Shown: positions 1 to 10,702, counted from the first letter of the stretch. The stretch: DNA of 64,000 bases from Endothia cerciana (GCA_026119935.1 JALRMH010000082.1:1-64000); one strand, 5' to 3'. The notes: generated by a model not told the origin, from the letters alone. Numbers and translations are program-made.

Positions 1-248
1 GGGGGGGGGGGGGGAGAGGGTGGATCTTGAAAATATCTATAGCCGTTTACTCGTTGCTCTTTTACAATTGCAGAATAAGATCTTACAACTAATTTAGATC
101 CGCGATTGCCCATTACTATTTCTAGTATCTTATTTATTATTACCATACATGAAAAATTACTTCATCCACTGCTATATTTTCGTATAAAGTTAGGTAAAAT
201 AAGCTTTAGGGGTTCCCCGGAATTTGACTATATTACCCTATAATCCTA
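1..248 (-). mobile_element. nad1 group I intron, IC2-like, 5' part only
   Basis: Intron following nad1 exon 1. The group I core elements can be read in order on the minus strand: P with AATTCCGGGGA and CCCTAAAGC (about 205-230), Q with GGGCAATCGCGGATCTAAA (about 95-114) and R with GTAAAAGAGCAACGAG (about 48-66). The S element (GTGTACTC in the sister introns) is missing. The sequence runs into a G-homopolymer at the window edge, so the 3' part is cut off. The core closely resembles the cores near 28.5, 32.4, 35.8, 38.3 and 50.3 kb. Confidence 0.8.
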
Positions 249-539
249 AGGTATAACTGCATAACCTAAAAGTGCGAAAACTAATGTAATTACAGGCCCT
301 AAAAAGAACAAAATCATATTAGCTTGTGTAGGCGCAACATATTCTTTTAAAAGAAGTTTTAAGGCATCAGCAAATGCTTGGAGTAACCCATAGTAACCAA
401 CAACATTCGGACCTAATCTTCTTTGCATACTAGCCATAGTTTTTCTTTCAGCTACTGTTACATAAGCTACCGCAAGTAAAGCAGGAACAAGTACCAAAAC
501 AACCTCGAGAAGTGATATTATTGTTGGAATCTTAAACAT
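249..539 (-). CDS. nad1: nad1 exon 1 (NADH dehydrogenase subunit 1, N-terminal part)
   Basis: First 97 residues of the complex I membrane subunit ND1, part of the proton-pumping arm in the inner mitochondrial membrane. It starts with ATG (MFKIPTI) and has a hydrophobic first helix followed by the hallmark VAERKTMASMQRRLGPN loop and LLQAFADALKLLLKE. The frame stays open to GYAVIP and meets a stop just inside the intron. The exon end at 249 was chosen because exon bases TACCT can pair with GGGTA in the intron (P1 with the usual U.G pair). The rest of nad1 lies outside the window beyond the intron. Confidence 0.95.
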
Positions 540-732
540 TTTTTTTTATTAATTTAGATTACTTTATATACACATGATATCATATACTTATTTGTATACC
601 TTCAGAGAAATAAAATAATCAGTTAACCTTAGCTATAAATACGTAAACGTCTATTTATAAATCTAAGGGTTCTTTTACCATGAGCATTAGCCTAATCCTA
701 CCCTAGCTACAGTCATAATCTTTCATATTACC

Positions 733-801
733 TTTCATTTTAGATTAGAACATAAATCAATAGTTTAGGAAACTACTTTTCTACCTTTGAGCTAATGAGA
801 T
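733..801 (-). tRNA. tRNA-Arg-like sequence (CCU), possibly degenerate
   Basis: Resembles the trnR(UCU) at 1437-1506: shared TCTCATTAGCTCAA 5' end, an anticodon stem GTAGT/ACTAT closing a loop TTCCTAA (anticodon CCU), and a T-loop GTTCTAATC. The acceptor stem has about two mismatches and the D stem is imperfect. It may be a duplicated, decaying trnR or a functional but divergent trnR(CCU). Confidence 0.4.
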
Positions 802-1436
802 TTTTTGCTATAAATATAGAATGGAACAAGGTAAAGGGAAAAAAAAAATAATAAAAAAAATTACAGGACCCTGTGTCCAGAAATCTGGACCTAGGTCCGA
901 AGAAAAAAAAAAAGCCATCCTCTAAGTAAAAGGAATTAGTCTTGGCCTAAATTTTTAGCTAATAATTAGCGAAAATTTTAAACAAAGAGCGCCAGACTTA
1001 CCCCATATTACCTTAATGTCAATTATATTGTATTAACTTAAACTTTTCCCTCATAAATTTCTATTTCTAATTTTTGGACAACTACTACGCTGCATATATT
1101 TATATTTTTTTAGTCAAAAAAAAAATAAGGTTAAAAACAGCTTATCTAAGCACCCTTAATTTTTACTATCCCCTTTTTGGTACTTCCTACTTAAAATTTT
1201 ATATTAAAGATCCTAGTTTTAAACTAGGATCTTTTTAAGTGTTTCGCTACTGACTTATAAAGGATTAATTATATCACTAATTTTTTAGGCGCGGTCATAA
1301 TTAACAAATATTTAAATATAACCTAAACAATTAAATCCCTTGCCTTGCGAAATTTTTTGAAAAATGGCCATCCAAGTGAATCACTGCTAAAAAGTAACTT
1401 AAAATTTAGGAATAAATGTATATTATAAATAATACC
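802..1436. other. Spacer without recognisable gene
   Basis: AT-rich spacer between the two arginine-tRNA-like sequences, with several A and T homopolymers. It holds one short GC-rich hairpin element at about 862-902 (GGACC...GGTCC core followed by CGAAG), of the same family as copies near 6.1, 8.65, 19.05 and 39.4 kb. No reading frame or RNA gene is supported here. Confidence 0.5.
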
Positions 1437-1506
1437 TTCTCATTTCAGATTCGAACTAAAATCAGGATATTAGAAGTATCCGGCTCTACCATTGAGCTAA
1501 TGAGAA
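1437..1506 (-). tRNA. trnR: tRNA-Arg(UCU)
   Basis: Full cloverleaf: acceptor TTCTCAT/ATGAGAA (7 bp), D arm AGCTC..GAGC, anticodon stem GGATA/TATCC with loop CTTCTAA (anticodon UCU), and T-loop TTCGAATC. It is the last tRNA before nad1 in the cluster. Confidence 0.85.
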
Positions 1507-2946
1507 TTAGGAGGAGGTTGGTTTCACCAACCCCCCCCCCCACTCCCGGTGTAGAATTATTTTTTACAAATTAAGTTATATATCTCTCTATTATTAAACT
1601 AACAAATATTCCCCTGCGTGCGAATAGTGCGGGGGGGGGGGGGATTAAATTTAACTTCTTTTACGTTTAGCACCTGTAGGTATATTATTATCATATCTAG
1701 TGTCTACTTTATTATATATGTATCTCGCTATCGCTAGTATCTTTAACCATAAAATTAATATTAATCCGTTTAGAAATATTTATTGGAGAAAGCTATTCAT
1801 CTACAACTAAGCGTAATTCGTGGTAAAAAAAAAAGTTGAATCTATTTTGTCAGAATAGATAGAGTTAAATATATTGAATAATGGTGGCGGCATGTTTACG
1901 ACGAAGTCGCCGCCGCCACACTTAACAAGTCTTTAATCTTAGTATTTAGAGGGGGGGGGGTATAATCTAATACCTATAAATCGTCCTGTAAAGCAACCAA
2001 TACCTATTATAGCACTAGATAAACTAAATATATTATTATATAGTTCCACCCCCGGGTGGAACTCCCCCGTGCGTAGCAGGGGAAGTTCTGCCCCCCTCGC
2101 TACGCAGGGGGGCTGATCATCCTCCCCCCCCCCTGGGGGGGGGGAGGAAGTTCTTGACAACTATAATTACCATTATATCAAGCTAAAAACAAACTTTTAG
2201 CTAGTATAGCCCCAGCAATTGTAATAACCAAACGTATTAAAAATAAACAAACTTTTGTTCAAAAATTTGAACATTGGGACGGCATGTTTACGACGAAGTC
2301 GCCGAACTAAAATTTTTTAATGTTGATATAAGTTCTTTACACTCACCCTCTAAATTTTTACTTGTGGTAGAAAAAGTTTTAACAAACAAATTAGTTTTAT
2401 GATCATTTAAATTATAAGATGCAAACTTATTTATACAAGTTATGTGGTTGTTATGGATTGCCCTGGACCTGGTTAAAGTACCCACATTTGTACTATACTG
2501 ATTAACAAATAAATTAAACATACCTCTACAACTGTTTAATTACCCAACAACTTTTTGTACGTCTTGTTGGAAAAATGTCATAATATAGAATTTTACTTTT
2601 TTCGGCTGCGTACGAAGTATGCCTGCCATCAAGAGTTAAGGGAGTCGCACCCATAGGAACACTTAACCAACCCTAAAAACCCTATCTAATTAGAACTCAT
2701 TGGTGCTATTAATAATAGTATGATCAACCTATTATTAATAGACTTTTTCTGCTGGCTGACTGACTGGCTGACTGGCTGGCGAAGCATGCATGCGTTCTTC
2801 ACAAACAACAATATCTTACTATTAATTACACAGTAAGATGGTTAATGTACGTGATTAATACAATAGGATTTAACCATCAAAGGACCCTCCCTCTGTCTTG
2901 TTTCGTTCATCTAATGTCCGTATAATTACCCCTCCCAAGTGTTTTT
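1507..2946 (-). other. Spacer with fragments of an unidentified hydrophobic reading frame and GC-rich elements
   Basis: No intact gene is recognised. Several minus-strand stretches look coding and hydrophobic: ITIAGAILAKSLFLAWYN near 2.2 kb, NNIFSLSSAIIGIGCFTGRF near 2.0 kb and ILILWLKILAIARYIYN near 1.7 kb, the last ending in a basic tail. They are separated by GC-rich insertions at about 1620-1645, 1882-1918, 1950-1960 and 2045-2155, so they may be pieces of one interrupted membrane-protein frame. I do not recognise the protein. A CTGG/CTGA tandem followed by GCATGCATGCG lies at about 2752-2803. Confidence 0.35.
2085..2155. mobile_element. GC-rich mini-element, near-identical to an inverted copy at 44.15 kb
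   Basis: About 70 bp: a CCCCCCTCGCTACGCAGGGGGG hairpin-like half, a GCTGATCATC linker and a C-run/G-run hairpin, flanked on both sides by GGAAGTTC. The reverse complement of 44146-44215 is almost identical, including the GGAAGTTC flanks. Dispersal in opposite orientations indicates transposition-like spread. Confidence 0.7.
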
Positions 2947-3020
2947 TATCTTGGTAGGATTCGAACCTACATTATAGAACATCAAAAATTCTCGACTTAC
3001 CCGAATTAGTCTACAAGATA
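2947..3020 (-). tRNA. trnQ: tRNA-Gln(UUG)
   Basis: Acceptor TATCTTG/CAAGATA (7 bp), D arm GACT..AGTC, anticodon stem AGAAT/GTTCT with loop TTTTGAT (anticodon UUG), T stem GTAGG/CCTAC. Intact. Short copies of its 5' end (about 19 nt) occur twice near 5.74 and 5.84 kb, on the other side of the HEG at 3235-4575. Confidence 0.9.
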
Positions 3021-3234
3021 TTTGTGCATATTGATTATTAATTTTAAACCAATAATCAATATACACAGCAAATGTTCCCATAATAGAACATTAGAATCAT
3101 CTTCCTTCTTCTTTCATAATGAAAAAGTAGCAAAGCGTAGGCTAGCAACAATAAGATTAGTTCGCGGAGTTTAATTCAATAGTAAAGGAGCTTACGTCCC
3201 TATTACGTCCCTACAACTAATGAATACGAATTAT

Positions 3235-4575
3235 TTATTTCTTCTTTATATACACTAATCTTGTACCCATATTAATAGGTTTTCCACTTCGTAGCCTAGC
3301 CCTCACTGTATCATGTGATACATCTAATAAGGTAGCGCAGGCGTTAATGGATTTTGATTCTTGTATAATGTTATCTTCACTATCTAAAATTAATAAAGCG
3401 GTTGGTGAACCTTTTTTAAAAAATTTTCCAGAAGATTTTATAATCGTTTGTCCCTTACTATTCATAATATAATTAGAACCACCTTCCATTATTGTTTTAA
3501 TATCAAACAATAATAAATCTCTGTCCTCAAGATTACCACAAGGATTGGTGCACGTAGATAATCTGTTATTATTCATTTGATTAATAATACGTTGAATTAT
3601 AGCTACACCTTGTTCCATATGGTGAATACCTAATTGTTTTATTTTCAAAATAGATATTCAATCTACAAAATCTAACTGTTTTTTACTAACCCATTCTAAA
3701 TTATTAAAAAATGGGTGAAGAACTTGAGAAATAAACCCTGTATTAGTTGCAATTAGATTAACCATATCGGATCTTTCACCTGTCTTACTCTTGTACGTAG
3801 TAAGATACACCGCATCATTAAAGTCGCTATGTAAACTATTTAAATAAATTTTAATAGCCTCCATTAAAGGTAAATCCTTCGTTGTTTGAGTAATTGAAAA
3901 AATTAATGGAAAGTTGTTTTCTTTAAGAACGAAAAAAGACCCATCCCCTTCAACAAATCCTAAAAGCCAGTTAGGAGTAATATTGATATCTTTGTTGCAG
4001 TTTCAAACTGTTCTATTTGTATTCATTTCCCCTTTAAGAGCTTTTATACGATGAAAAATGTATTCCGCAGAAGATTATTTATCCTCAGTGTATAGATTAA
4101 AAGCTTCTACTCAATTCAGTAAATTTAACCTTTTACTTGAATTAAGAGAGTATTTTGAAAAAATCTCAATGATCTTCTTCACTTCTGATTGTTTAGAAAC
4201 CGAAAATCTACACCTGGGTGAAGTATTTAATTTGTAAACTTTTCCAAATCCTAATGTATTTTGAATAAAATTTAGCACTTTAATATCATCAATGTGAAGA
4301 TTGATTTCAAAAGAAAAACTGTAAAATTTATTTCTTACCGTAGAAATATTAAAACTACCTTCAGCATCCGTGAAACCTCTAAATCAATCATAGAAATTAG
4401 CGTGTTCAGATAAAACAGGTGAAGAAGAATAAAACCGTTTTCCTAAGCAAGTAAAAGGTAATAATGGTAATGCTAAGCTGTGGGCTTTGTACATAAAACT
4501 GTTAACACCAAACACAGAAACAGCATAAGGAAAATATCCACGTATTGTACTATTATTTAATAATATTGTTTTCAT
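3235..4575 (-). pseudogene. LAGLIDADG homing endonuclease, bi-motif, one in-frame stop
   Basis: Reads as one 447-codon frame in code 4 from ATG at 4575 (MKTILLNN). An N-terminal leader is followed by a first LAGLIDADG motif (GFTDAEGSF), the INLHIDDIKVL segment, a second motif (WLLGFVEGDGSF) and a C-terminal helix-turn-helix-like tail (SKSINACATLLDVSHDTV) of the kind seen in modular HEG DNA-binding repeats. A TAA at 4075-4077 interrupts it between the two motifs, so it is probably inactive unless that base is a sequencing error. It sits between trnQ and a region with partial trnQ copies. Its closest relatives in the window, by eye, are the broken HEGs at 15.8-17.3 and 29.8-31.2 kb. Confidence 0.8.
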
Positions 4576-4599
4576 TTTATATATATAAGCTTAACTCTC

Positions 4600-5560
4600 G
4601 TATCTAACACGTCCCTGTATCATTGTGTCGTTTAATCATAGCCCTTTCTCTGCTTTGTCACTGAATAACCACTCCATATTTCTTACTACTATCTTGCTTA
4701 CCTACTCGACCGACGGTTATTTCAGCGCACTCTCAAGATAGCAGCCGACTTAATTTAGCAGCTCTCTCACTTCAATAGGCTTATCTCAATTAGTAGGCTT
4801 GATGTGAGATGAAGCCTACTTACTACATAAAGGGCACAATAGCGTCCTTTTAATGACGCAAGCTCCCCTAGTTGGTATTGATTTCAGTCAAGAGTTTTCT
4901 ATCTAGTTAGTTGGCAACTAGGTAGTTTGGTCTCGTTTCCTCATACGCCAGCACATTTTGTTAACTAGAAGACATAATGAACTTTCTATTGAGCCAAATG
5001 TGACTGTTTGAGCAGTACTAGCGGCTTGTTCTAACTATGATTATCGTCTCACAATTAACTTAAGCCTTAGGAACGGCCATCCACTTATTCTGGTATCGGA
5101 AGCAACACAATGCATATAGCAATCATGCCGCCTTTCTATTCTTGGCGTATACCGTCAGCTTGTGCCTCAACCAGTTCGGGTTGGTAGCCCGCCATAAGAA
5201 ACATATCGTTTAGTTCCGTATTAGATATAAATCCTTAATGGCTAATAATAGCAAAACAAATAGAAGTTAAGAATATTTGTGAGAGGTCTGATCACCCTGT
5301 AAATAAACTGAGATATGCTTGTTATATGACCCTCTCCTTCATTAGGATCACCCCTCTCCCCTTTCACCTTTTATACCTGCGTCAACAAAGTTGGTGCGTG
5401 CATGATCCTTCCTCCTCTATAGAATAGACCGAAAGGAATTGCTACCGGTTTTCTTGGTACTTAGAAATAACGATTATCTCGTCCCATACGAGAGATGGTA
5501 AATAGATTCACATAATAGAGCTAGCCACAATATATATAGTTACTCTCAGCCTATATATAT
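4600..5560 (-). other. Structured, non-coding region upstream of a HEG (ribozyme-core-like)
   Basis: About 1 kb without a reading frame, in which motifs resemble the structured segment at 19.15-19.65 kb: GGGCTACCAACCC, CAAGCTGACGGTATA (compare GGGCTACAACCCC and CAAGCTAACGGTTATA) and a downstream ATGATACAGGGAC (compare CGATACAGTGAGGAC). ACGGT and ACCGTCGG could form a P4-like pairing. I suspect a derived group I-like core, but I cannot draw a full fold by eye. Confidence 0.35.
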
Positions 5561-5736
5561 TAAATATTCTCATCAACTATACTAATAGTTCAATTAATTA
5601 TAAAATAATCGCAAGACAGTATAGTTAAATTCTATCCTTCTACGTACAGGAATCCCCTAATTAGGCATAAGATGAAGATGGATAAATTAAATATTATATG
5701 TGATCTATTTCTTATAAATTTATGTTTAGGATAATG

Positions 5737-5935
5737 TCATTAGTCCACAAGATATTTAGGGTAAATACAACTATAACGTATACAATTATCTTCTTGTAGG
5801 CGGAGGTTCCTCTCCTCTGGATAGTCTATCCCAAAACCCATTAGTCCACAAGATATTTAAGGTAAATATGACTAGAACGTATACAATTATCTCCTCGTAA
5901 TATGGATAGTCTATCCCAAAACATACCCTTTAGTA
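5737..5935 (-). repeat. Tandem duplication (about 99 bp, two copies) carrying trnQ 5'-end fragments
   Basis: Two diverged copies of a unit that contains ATTAGTCCACAAGATATTT, an ACGTATACAATTATC segment and GGATAGTCTATCCC. The first motif matches the 5' 19 nt of trnQ (minus strand AAATATCTTGTNGACTAAT). So the trnQ start exists three times in the window: here twice as fragments and intact at 2947-3020. Confidence 0.7.
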
Positions 5936-6172
5936 AATAATATAATTAATTTAGAATAATAATAGAGTCTTGGTTTCGCCTCAGGATTATTTACTTAATA
6001 AGAAAAAACTAACCGTTATGAGCACAGCTTAAAAATGAACATTCCCGGCTTAGCCGGGGATGTTCAACATAGGGCCTTCGGCCCGACGTGGAACTAATAA
6101 AAATTTTACAGACCCAGGGCTCTGTACCTGGGTCGAAGGATGAAAATATAGACCCGAGGGTTAAATAATCTT

Positions 6173-6258
6173 AAGAAGGACGGGACTTGAACCCGTAAAA
6201 CCATTAAAGATAAGCCTGGCCTAAACAGACCGCGTTTTCCAAATTTCGCCACCTTCTT
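6173..6258 (-). tRNA. trnL: tRNA-Leu(UAG)
   Basis: Class II tRNA of 86 nt: acceptor AAGAAGG/CCTTCTT, D stem GCG/CGC, anticodon stem GTCTG/CAGGC with loop TTTAGGC (anticodon UAG), long variable arm, T stem ACGGG/CCCGT. Confidence 0.88.
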
Positions 6259-7517
6259 TTTTGGAGCCCACCAGCCAACACTACGTTCAATGGAAGGGGG
6301 GTGGGCGTAGCCCCCCCCCCCAGAGTTATGCATTAATTTTTGACATATTATTATTATTTTGTTGCAGGCTGGCTGGCGAAGCAAAATAACTAAAAATAAA
6401 AAAAATTTTTTTTTTACCGAAGAGGTAGGATTCATTAAATTTAGTGATATTTCCCTAAAATTAAGCAGGATTTATACCTACCCTCTACCCCTAGGGGAAA
6501 AAGTAAGACTAATTAGATGAAACTTCCTTTAACCTTTACAGGCCCTAAGTTATATATACCACCGTACGTAGGCGACTCTTGATGCTCCGCCTCCCACTCA
6601 ACTACCTATCAGTCCCCCACAAGATCAGGCGAAACCCTAATAATATACGTGGGATAAAAAAAAAAAATAGTCTCTTTTGGCTGGCTTAAAAACTGTAAAT
6701 AATTTGCAAACAATAAAATTACCCTAGGGTTCTATTTGGGATCAGCAAAATAGAAACCACCGCCACCGTCTGACTCCTTCCCGCCACATCGGTGACTCTC
6801 CTATTTTTTCTAAATGCTACGCGTTAAGATATGTGCATCATACATAGCCCCTAGGTCCATCCACCCCCCATGACGAAGTAGGACCCGTATTTCGACTTAT
6901 GGCGCTCCCTCCTCACTCAACTATATTTTCTATTCGTGCGCACCATAATATGGCTATCCGCCGGGGGTAGTATTTAACTATACACTTATTGCCCTAGTAG
7001 CCGGGCGCGCCCGGCTACCTAACATATAAAATGTGACACTAGACTCTCCTAAAAATAACCACCCTTTCGCCTTACGCCTCCTTTCGTATGGTACAAATCT
7101 AAGTATGCCCATCTGGCCGAACTCAGAATACCTAGGGACATGCCTGCTAGCTATAAGGACTTACAACCGCAACTTTTTATTTTTGTCTGTTAAGCGGCGT
7201 AATACTTAGAATAAAATAATTTTACCTAAAGTAAACTAAGCTTAACTAAATCAAGCTAAAGTAAGTTTGAAATAATACTTTAGTTAAATTAGTCGTCGTC
7301 TAACATACATATTTTATTGTTGCATTTTAGGGGAGCACATAAGTAGCGCCCTGCAGGTGTTGGTCAGTAAGTAATGTAAATGCAAGAGGTATTACGGAAG
7401 GCTGGATTGATGTAACTGAAGAAGAAGGTAAGGAAGTAAATAATAAGCTTTGCACAAATAGCCAAATATAGAAGATATTGAAACAGTAAAATAAGAAGGC
7501 CCTCCTAACCGTTCTTT
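6259..7517. other. Spacer without gene; GC elements and a 22-bp perfect palindrome
   Basis: No gene recognised. It holds a G-run/C-run element at about 6290-6325, a CTGGCTGGCGAAGC fragment at about 6367-6383 and a perfect 22-bp palindrome centred on GGGCGCGCCC at 6997-7018. Around 7190-7290 there are short AT-rich repeats (TAAGCTTAACTAA, TCAAGCTAAAGTAA). Confidence 0.45.
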
Positions 7518-7589
7518 GCTCGAGGAAAGATTCGAACTTTCAGCCAAGGCAGCTTCAATGCCCTGCTCAACCAATTGAGCTTCTCGAGC
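7518..7589 (-). tRNA. trnF: tRNA-Phe(GAA)
   Basis: Acceptor GCTCGAG/CTCGAGC (7 bp), D arm GCTC..GAGC, anticodon stem GGGCA/TGCCT with loop TTGAAGC (anticodon GAA), T stem GAAAG/CTTTC with GTTCGAATC. Clean cloverleaf. Confidence 0.92.
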
Positions 7590-7843
7590 TAATGAGTATG
7601 TAACCTCCAACTCTTTCAGTCATGATCATATTAGGTGCGGTTACTAGTACACACCCGCTATATGGGAGCCGACCACGTACCGAAAAAGCTTACCCTACCA
7701 TACTCCACTTCAGGTCTACCCTTATAGTATTTACATACCCAAAGCTACCAACCCCATCCCTGTTGAATAATAAATATAAATTCCTTCTACTCACAAGTAT
7801 TTAAAGATAATATAACTTTAATTTCCTGCCCCTCGAGATTTTT

Positions 7844-7887
7844 TATTATTTTATTATTCAGCCTAGCTGAATAATAAAATAATAATA
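7844..7887. repeat. Long AT-rich inverted repeat in the trnF-trnA spacer
   Basis: Arms of about 18 nt (TTATTTTATTATTCAG and its complement) around CCTAG form a near-perfect hairpin. This is the only notable structure in the 7590-8005 spacer apart from a weak GC element at about 7893-7945. It could be a processing signal or a mini-element; nothing in the sequence decides between them. Confidence 0.6.
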
Positions 7888-8005
7888 ATTTACAGCCACA
7901 GAGCCTTGGGTCCTGGTTTTTACTGCTTAGCCTTACGCAGTAAAAACTAAGTAGCCGTGTGGGGTTTCACCTCACCAGCGTGGGACAAGAATAAATAGAA
8001 AAGAT

Positions 8006-8077
8006 GGAGGTACTAGGAATCGAACCTAGGATACTAATATGCAAAATTAGAGTTTTACCAAACTAAACTATACCCCC
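8006..8077 (-). tRNA. trnA: tRNA-Ala(UGC)
   Basis: Acceptor GGGGGTA/TACCTCC, anticodon stem CTAAT/ATTAG with loop TTTGCAT (anticodon UGC), T stem CCTAG/CTAG with GTTCGATTC. Good cloverleaf. Confidence 0.9.
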
Positions 8078-8229
8078 TTGGTGGCGTAGCCTCCGAGAAA
8101 CAAAACAACTTGAACGTTTATGGATTTTCTTCGTGCGTACGAAGTATGCGTGCCTAATTTATTAGAAACGAAGTATCCTTCCCGTTATTATTTTCGTTTA
8201 CGGATATTAATTGCTAAAGCGATTATTGT

Positions 8230-8290
8230 ATCTGAGAGGTGACTTGAACACCTACGATATTAAATCAGAGCATTTTAAGTACCCACAAAA
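8230..8290 (-). pseudogene. 3' part of trnL(UAA), displaced copy 2
   Basis: Matches trnL(UAA) at 12440-12521 from the anticodon stem to the 3' end: GGGTACTTAAAATGCTC (loop with UAA), a short variable region, AGGTGTTCAAGTCACCT T arm and CTCAGATA acceptor strand. The 5' 30 nt (acceptor 5' strand and D arm) are absent. It lies immediately 3' of the GIY-YIG gene at 8445-9600. Confidence 0.75.
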
Positions 8291-8444
8291 AAAAAGACAT
8301 TACACCTACTACCTATATACATCAAACATGTCTTTATTAAAAGGGTATCAAGCATACAAAGCCTCTAATACGCTACTTAGTGTGAATGTGTGGAGGGGGG
8401 GGTGCGAATACATTAGAATTTACACCCCCTAATGAAATTACTCA

Positions 8445-9600
8445 TTAATCTTTAGATTTAAAAATAATAGTATATCCTTTACAAGATTTCTTCATCTTTA
8501 TGCTTCTACGAAGATAATCTACATTTAGACCTAAATGTTGAGCAGCTAATTTTTGAGAAACAAACTCTAATCTTTCCTTTGTTTCGTTATTTATAACTAT
8601 TACTGGTTTAGCTAATTTACTATTCAAAGCTAATTTTTCTTTTACTTCTGCCCTTCGGTCCAGACACAGGTACGTGTCTGTACCTGGGTCGAAGGATAGA
8701 AAGTTTCTTTCCTAACCCCGTGCGTAGCGGGGGCATTTGCCTTTCGGATTAACTCCTTAGAAGCTTCCGTGTGTTTAAAATTTAGACCTTCACTTCTAAC
8801 TTTAGCTTTTTTATAAGCTTCACTATTTAGTATCACCTCTTTATCCACAGATGATTTATAAACAAAAAACCCTCTACCTAAATAAAAATTTTGTTTACTT
8901 ATAAATTTGGCTAGTGCACTTTGATTTATACCAACAAACTTGGCAGCTTCTCTACCAGAGGTAAAGGAATTACTTTCACTCCTTGTGTTATTTATAACAA
9001 TAGTAGACACTCCCTTTAACAATGAGTTAATATGTTTTAATTTCTCCTCTTGTGTACGTATTCTCTTATTATCTAACCTGGTCTTTCGCATACGCTCAAT
9101 AGTAGCCTCACTGTGCTTAAAGCCTTTTAAGGAATCGGCTTTTTTTAATATGTTGTATTCAGGGCTAAGAGTATCTAAATAGAATTGTTCTCTCTCTATA
9201 ACAATATCTCTATCACAATACTCAAGTATTTCCAATTTAAAGCTAGAATAACCATTTTTAAGTAAGGCTCTATAAATCATGCTATTGTTTTTCTTACTTT
9301 CAATTTCCTCCCCCCGCAAGCATGCGGGGGGGTGAGAAAGATAAAGAGTAATAGTCTCGAAGTCTTCGGGATAAATTTACAGATGAACCAATATAACTCT
9401 TTTGATTAAGTAAATTGACCCATCGATAAACACCCGATTGGTTTAGATTTTCTTTTAGTATGGCTAATTTTTGAGTATCCGCATTAGAATATATTTGTTT
9501 AAGTTCTTTCGTAAGTTTTCCGCTATTAACGGAGGTGGTTGAATAACCACGATAAAAATTTAGTAATAATGTTTTTGAGACAGATTAAGAAATATTTTTA
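8445..9600 (-). pseudogene. GIY-YIG homing endonuclease, broken by GC-rich insertions
   Basis: The N-terminal GIY-YIG signature reads GVYRWVNLLNQKSYIGSS near 9.40 kb and continues to YYSLSF, where a GCAAGCATGCGGGGG hairpin insertion (about 9305-9335) shifts the frame. The body resumes as SSFKLEILEYC and IEREQFYLDTLSPEYNILK (conserved catalytic-domain helices), then NUMOD-like repeats (GREAAKFVGINQSALAKFI). A second insertion (about 8645-8725, including a double hairpin) separates the last helix-turn-helix repeat (KLAAQHLGLNVDYLRRSIK) ending at 8445. Original layout as in the intact relative at 10703-11662. Probably non-functional. Confidence 0.8.
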
Positions 9601-9649
9601 GTAAAAGTCATAAATGCTAAAAAAACGTAAATAGTATAGATAGGTAACT

Positions 9650-10170
9650 CCAAAAGTTCAATATAAATTAGCATTCATTCACTTCGTAATACAAGGGTAT
9701 TGTAGCTTAAGGGATTTTCTTTCTTAACCACGCTTATAATGTTACAATTTTTCTTTTATTCATTCTACTTTTTATTAACATTATAGACTATACAATATAA
9801 GGGCCTAAAAGGGATTACCTTTAAACATTATGGATTAGTTATCAGTTCCGTGTCACCTCCATCGTGCTATGCTGAACTTCCCCAGCTACGCTGGGAAGTT
9901 CAGTTCCATAAAATCTTTATATGAAGGTTCCACACGAACTGTGGTAATTTATGTGGATGCTCGGTTGAACTTGTGACCCAACCATCTAGTATTAAAAAAC
10001 GACTGAAGAACTCATATATTACTAATTTCATATCTATCATATATTATTTAGTGTAGACTTTCACCTTCAAGTTAATTAAAATAAGATCGCAGGGTTAAAA
10101 GAGGTAGGGCGTCAACCTTCTCCCTTAACTGGACCATCGAAGGTCAACCATCTAATTACTTATTCAACTA
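9650..10170 (-). other. Structured segment with GTCACAAGT hairpin, upstream of a GIY-YIG gene (copy 1)
   Basis: Non-coding. Shares with 11865-12290 the blocks CCCTGCGATCTTATTTTAAT, a hairpin GGTTGG/CCAACC-type stem around GTCACAAGT (about 9972-9993), a TATTGTATAGTC box and GAAAATCCCTTAAGCTA. A GC-rich insert (about 9875-9910) interrupts this copy. It looks like a conserved RNA fold, possibly a group I-like core. It lies between a truncated trnL copy and a GIY-YIG gene. Confidence 0.5.
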
Positions 10171-10270
10171 ACCGAAAGGGTTAGCTAGATCCCACGTAAA
10201 AGAGATCCTTATAATATTATTACCATAAAAAAAAACGTAAATATTGAAATAAAAAACTAATGGCAATAAT

Positions 10271-10330
10271 ATCTTACCTGAGAGACGAATCGAACGTCCA
10301 CGATATTATATCAGAGCAGTTTAAGTACGA
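10271..10330 (-). pseudogene. 3' part of trnL(UAA), displaced copy 1
   Basis: Contains CGTACTTAAACTGC (anticodon arm, UAA), the variable region and the T arm GGACGTTCGATTCGTCT followed by CTCAGGT. It lacks the 5' acceptor strand and D arm. T-stem bases differ from the intact gene but still pair (ACG/CGT for GTG/CAC), which suggests the copy came in with an element or decayed under constraint. It lies 3' of the intact GIY-YIG gene at 10703-11662. Confidence 0.7.
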
Positions 10331-10702
10331 TAAAATAAATAACACTCTACCCTTAGCCTGCGTATGGACCTATCAGGGTAGGTGTACACAAGGGTCCTCA
10401 TACTAGCCTACGTAAGGGAAGAGGTAATACTTCCCCCCCTATAACCCTCCTTATAAGTATGAAATATAACCAACACCCGTCCTTTTAGGACAACTTGTGC
10501 CTACGTCAATCTAATTTAAATTAGCGCAGGGTTTAGGTTTAATTCACCTTGTGCGCAAGCGTAGAGAGAGGAAAGGGGGAGCAGGTTACTTACCTAAATC
10601 ATGCTCCCCTTATTATAAACCCTCCCCCTTCCTTAGTCTTAATATAGTTACTCCACGCCGAAGGCGGTTCCAGATGAAATTAGTCGGAGACGACGCCCGG
10701 AA
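10331..10702. other. Spacer with GC-rich insertions
   Basis: No gene. It contains several GC-rich imperfect hairpins (about 10370-10440 and 10655-10700) between the displaced trnL fragment and the stop codon of the GIY-YIG gene. Confidence 0.4.

Noticed and set aside
4600..5560. Mitochondrial RNase P RNA (rnpB) candidate
   Set aside because: A GAGGAAAC stretch was suggestive, but the paired conserved 3' P4 strand was not found; similarity to the 19-kb structured segment is better.
6106..6435. 109-codon minus-strand open frame
   Set aside because: It runs through trnL(UAG) and a GC-rich element and has no protein character.
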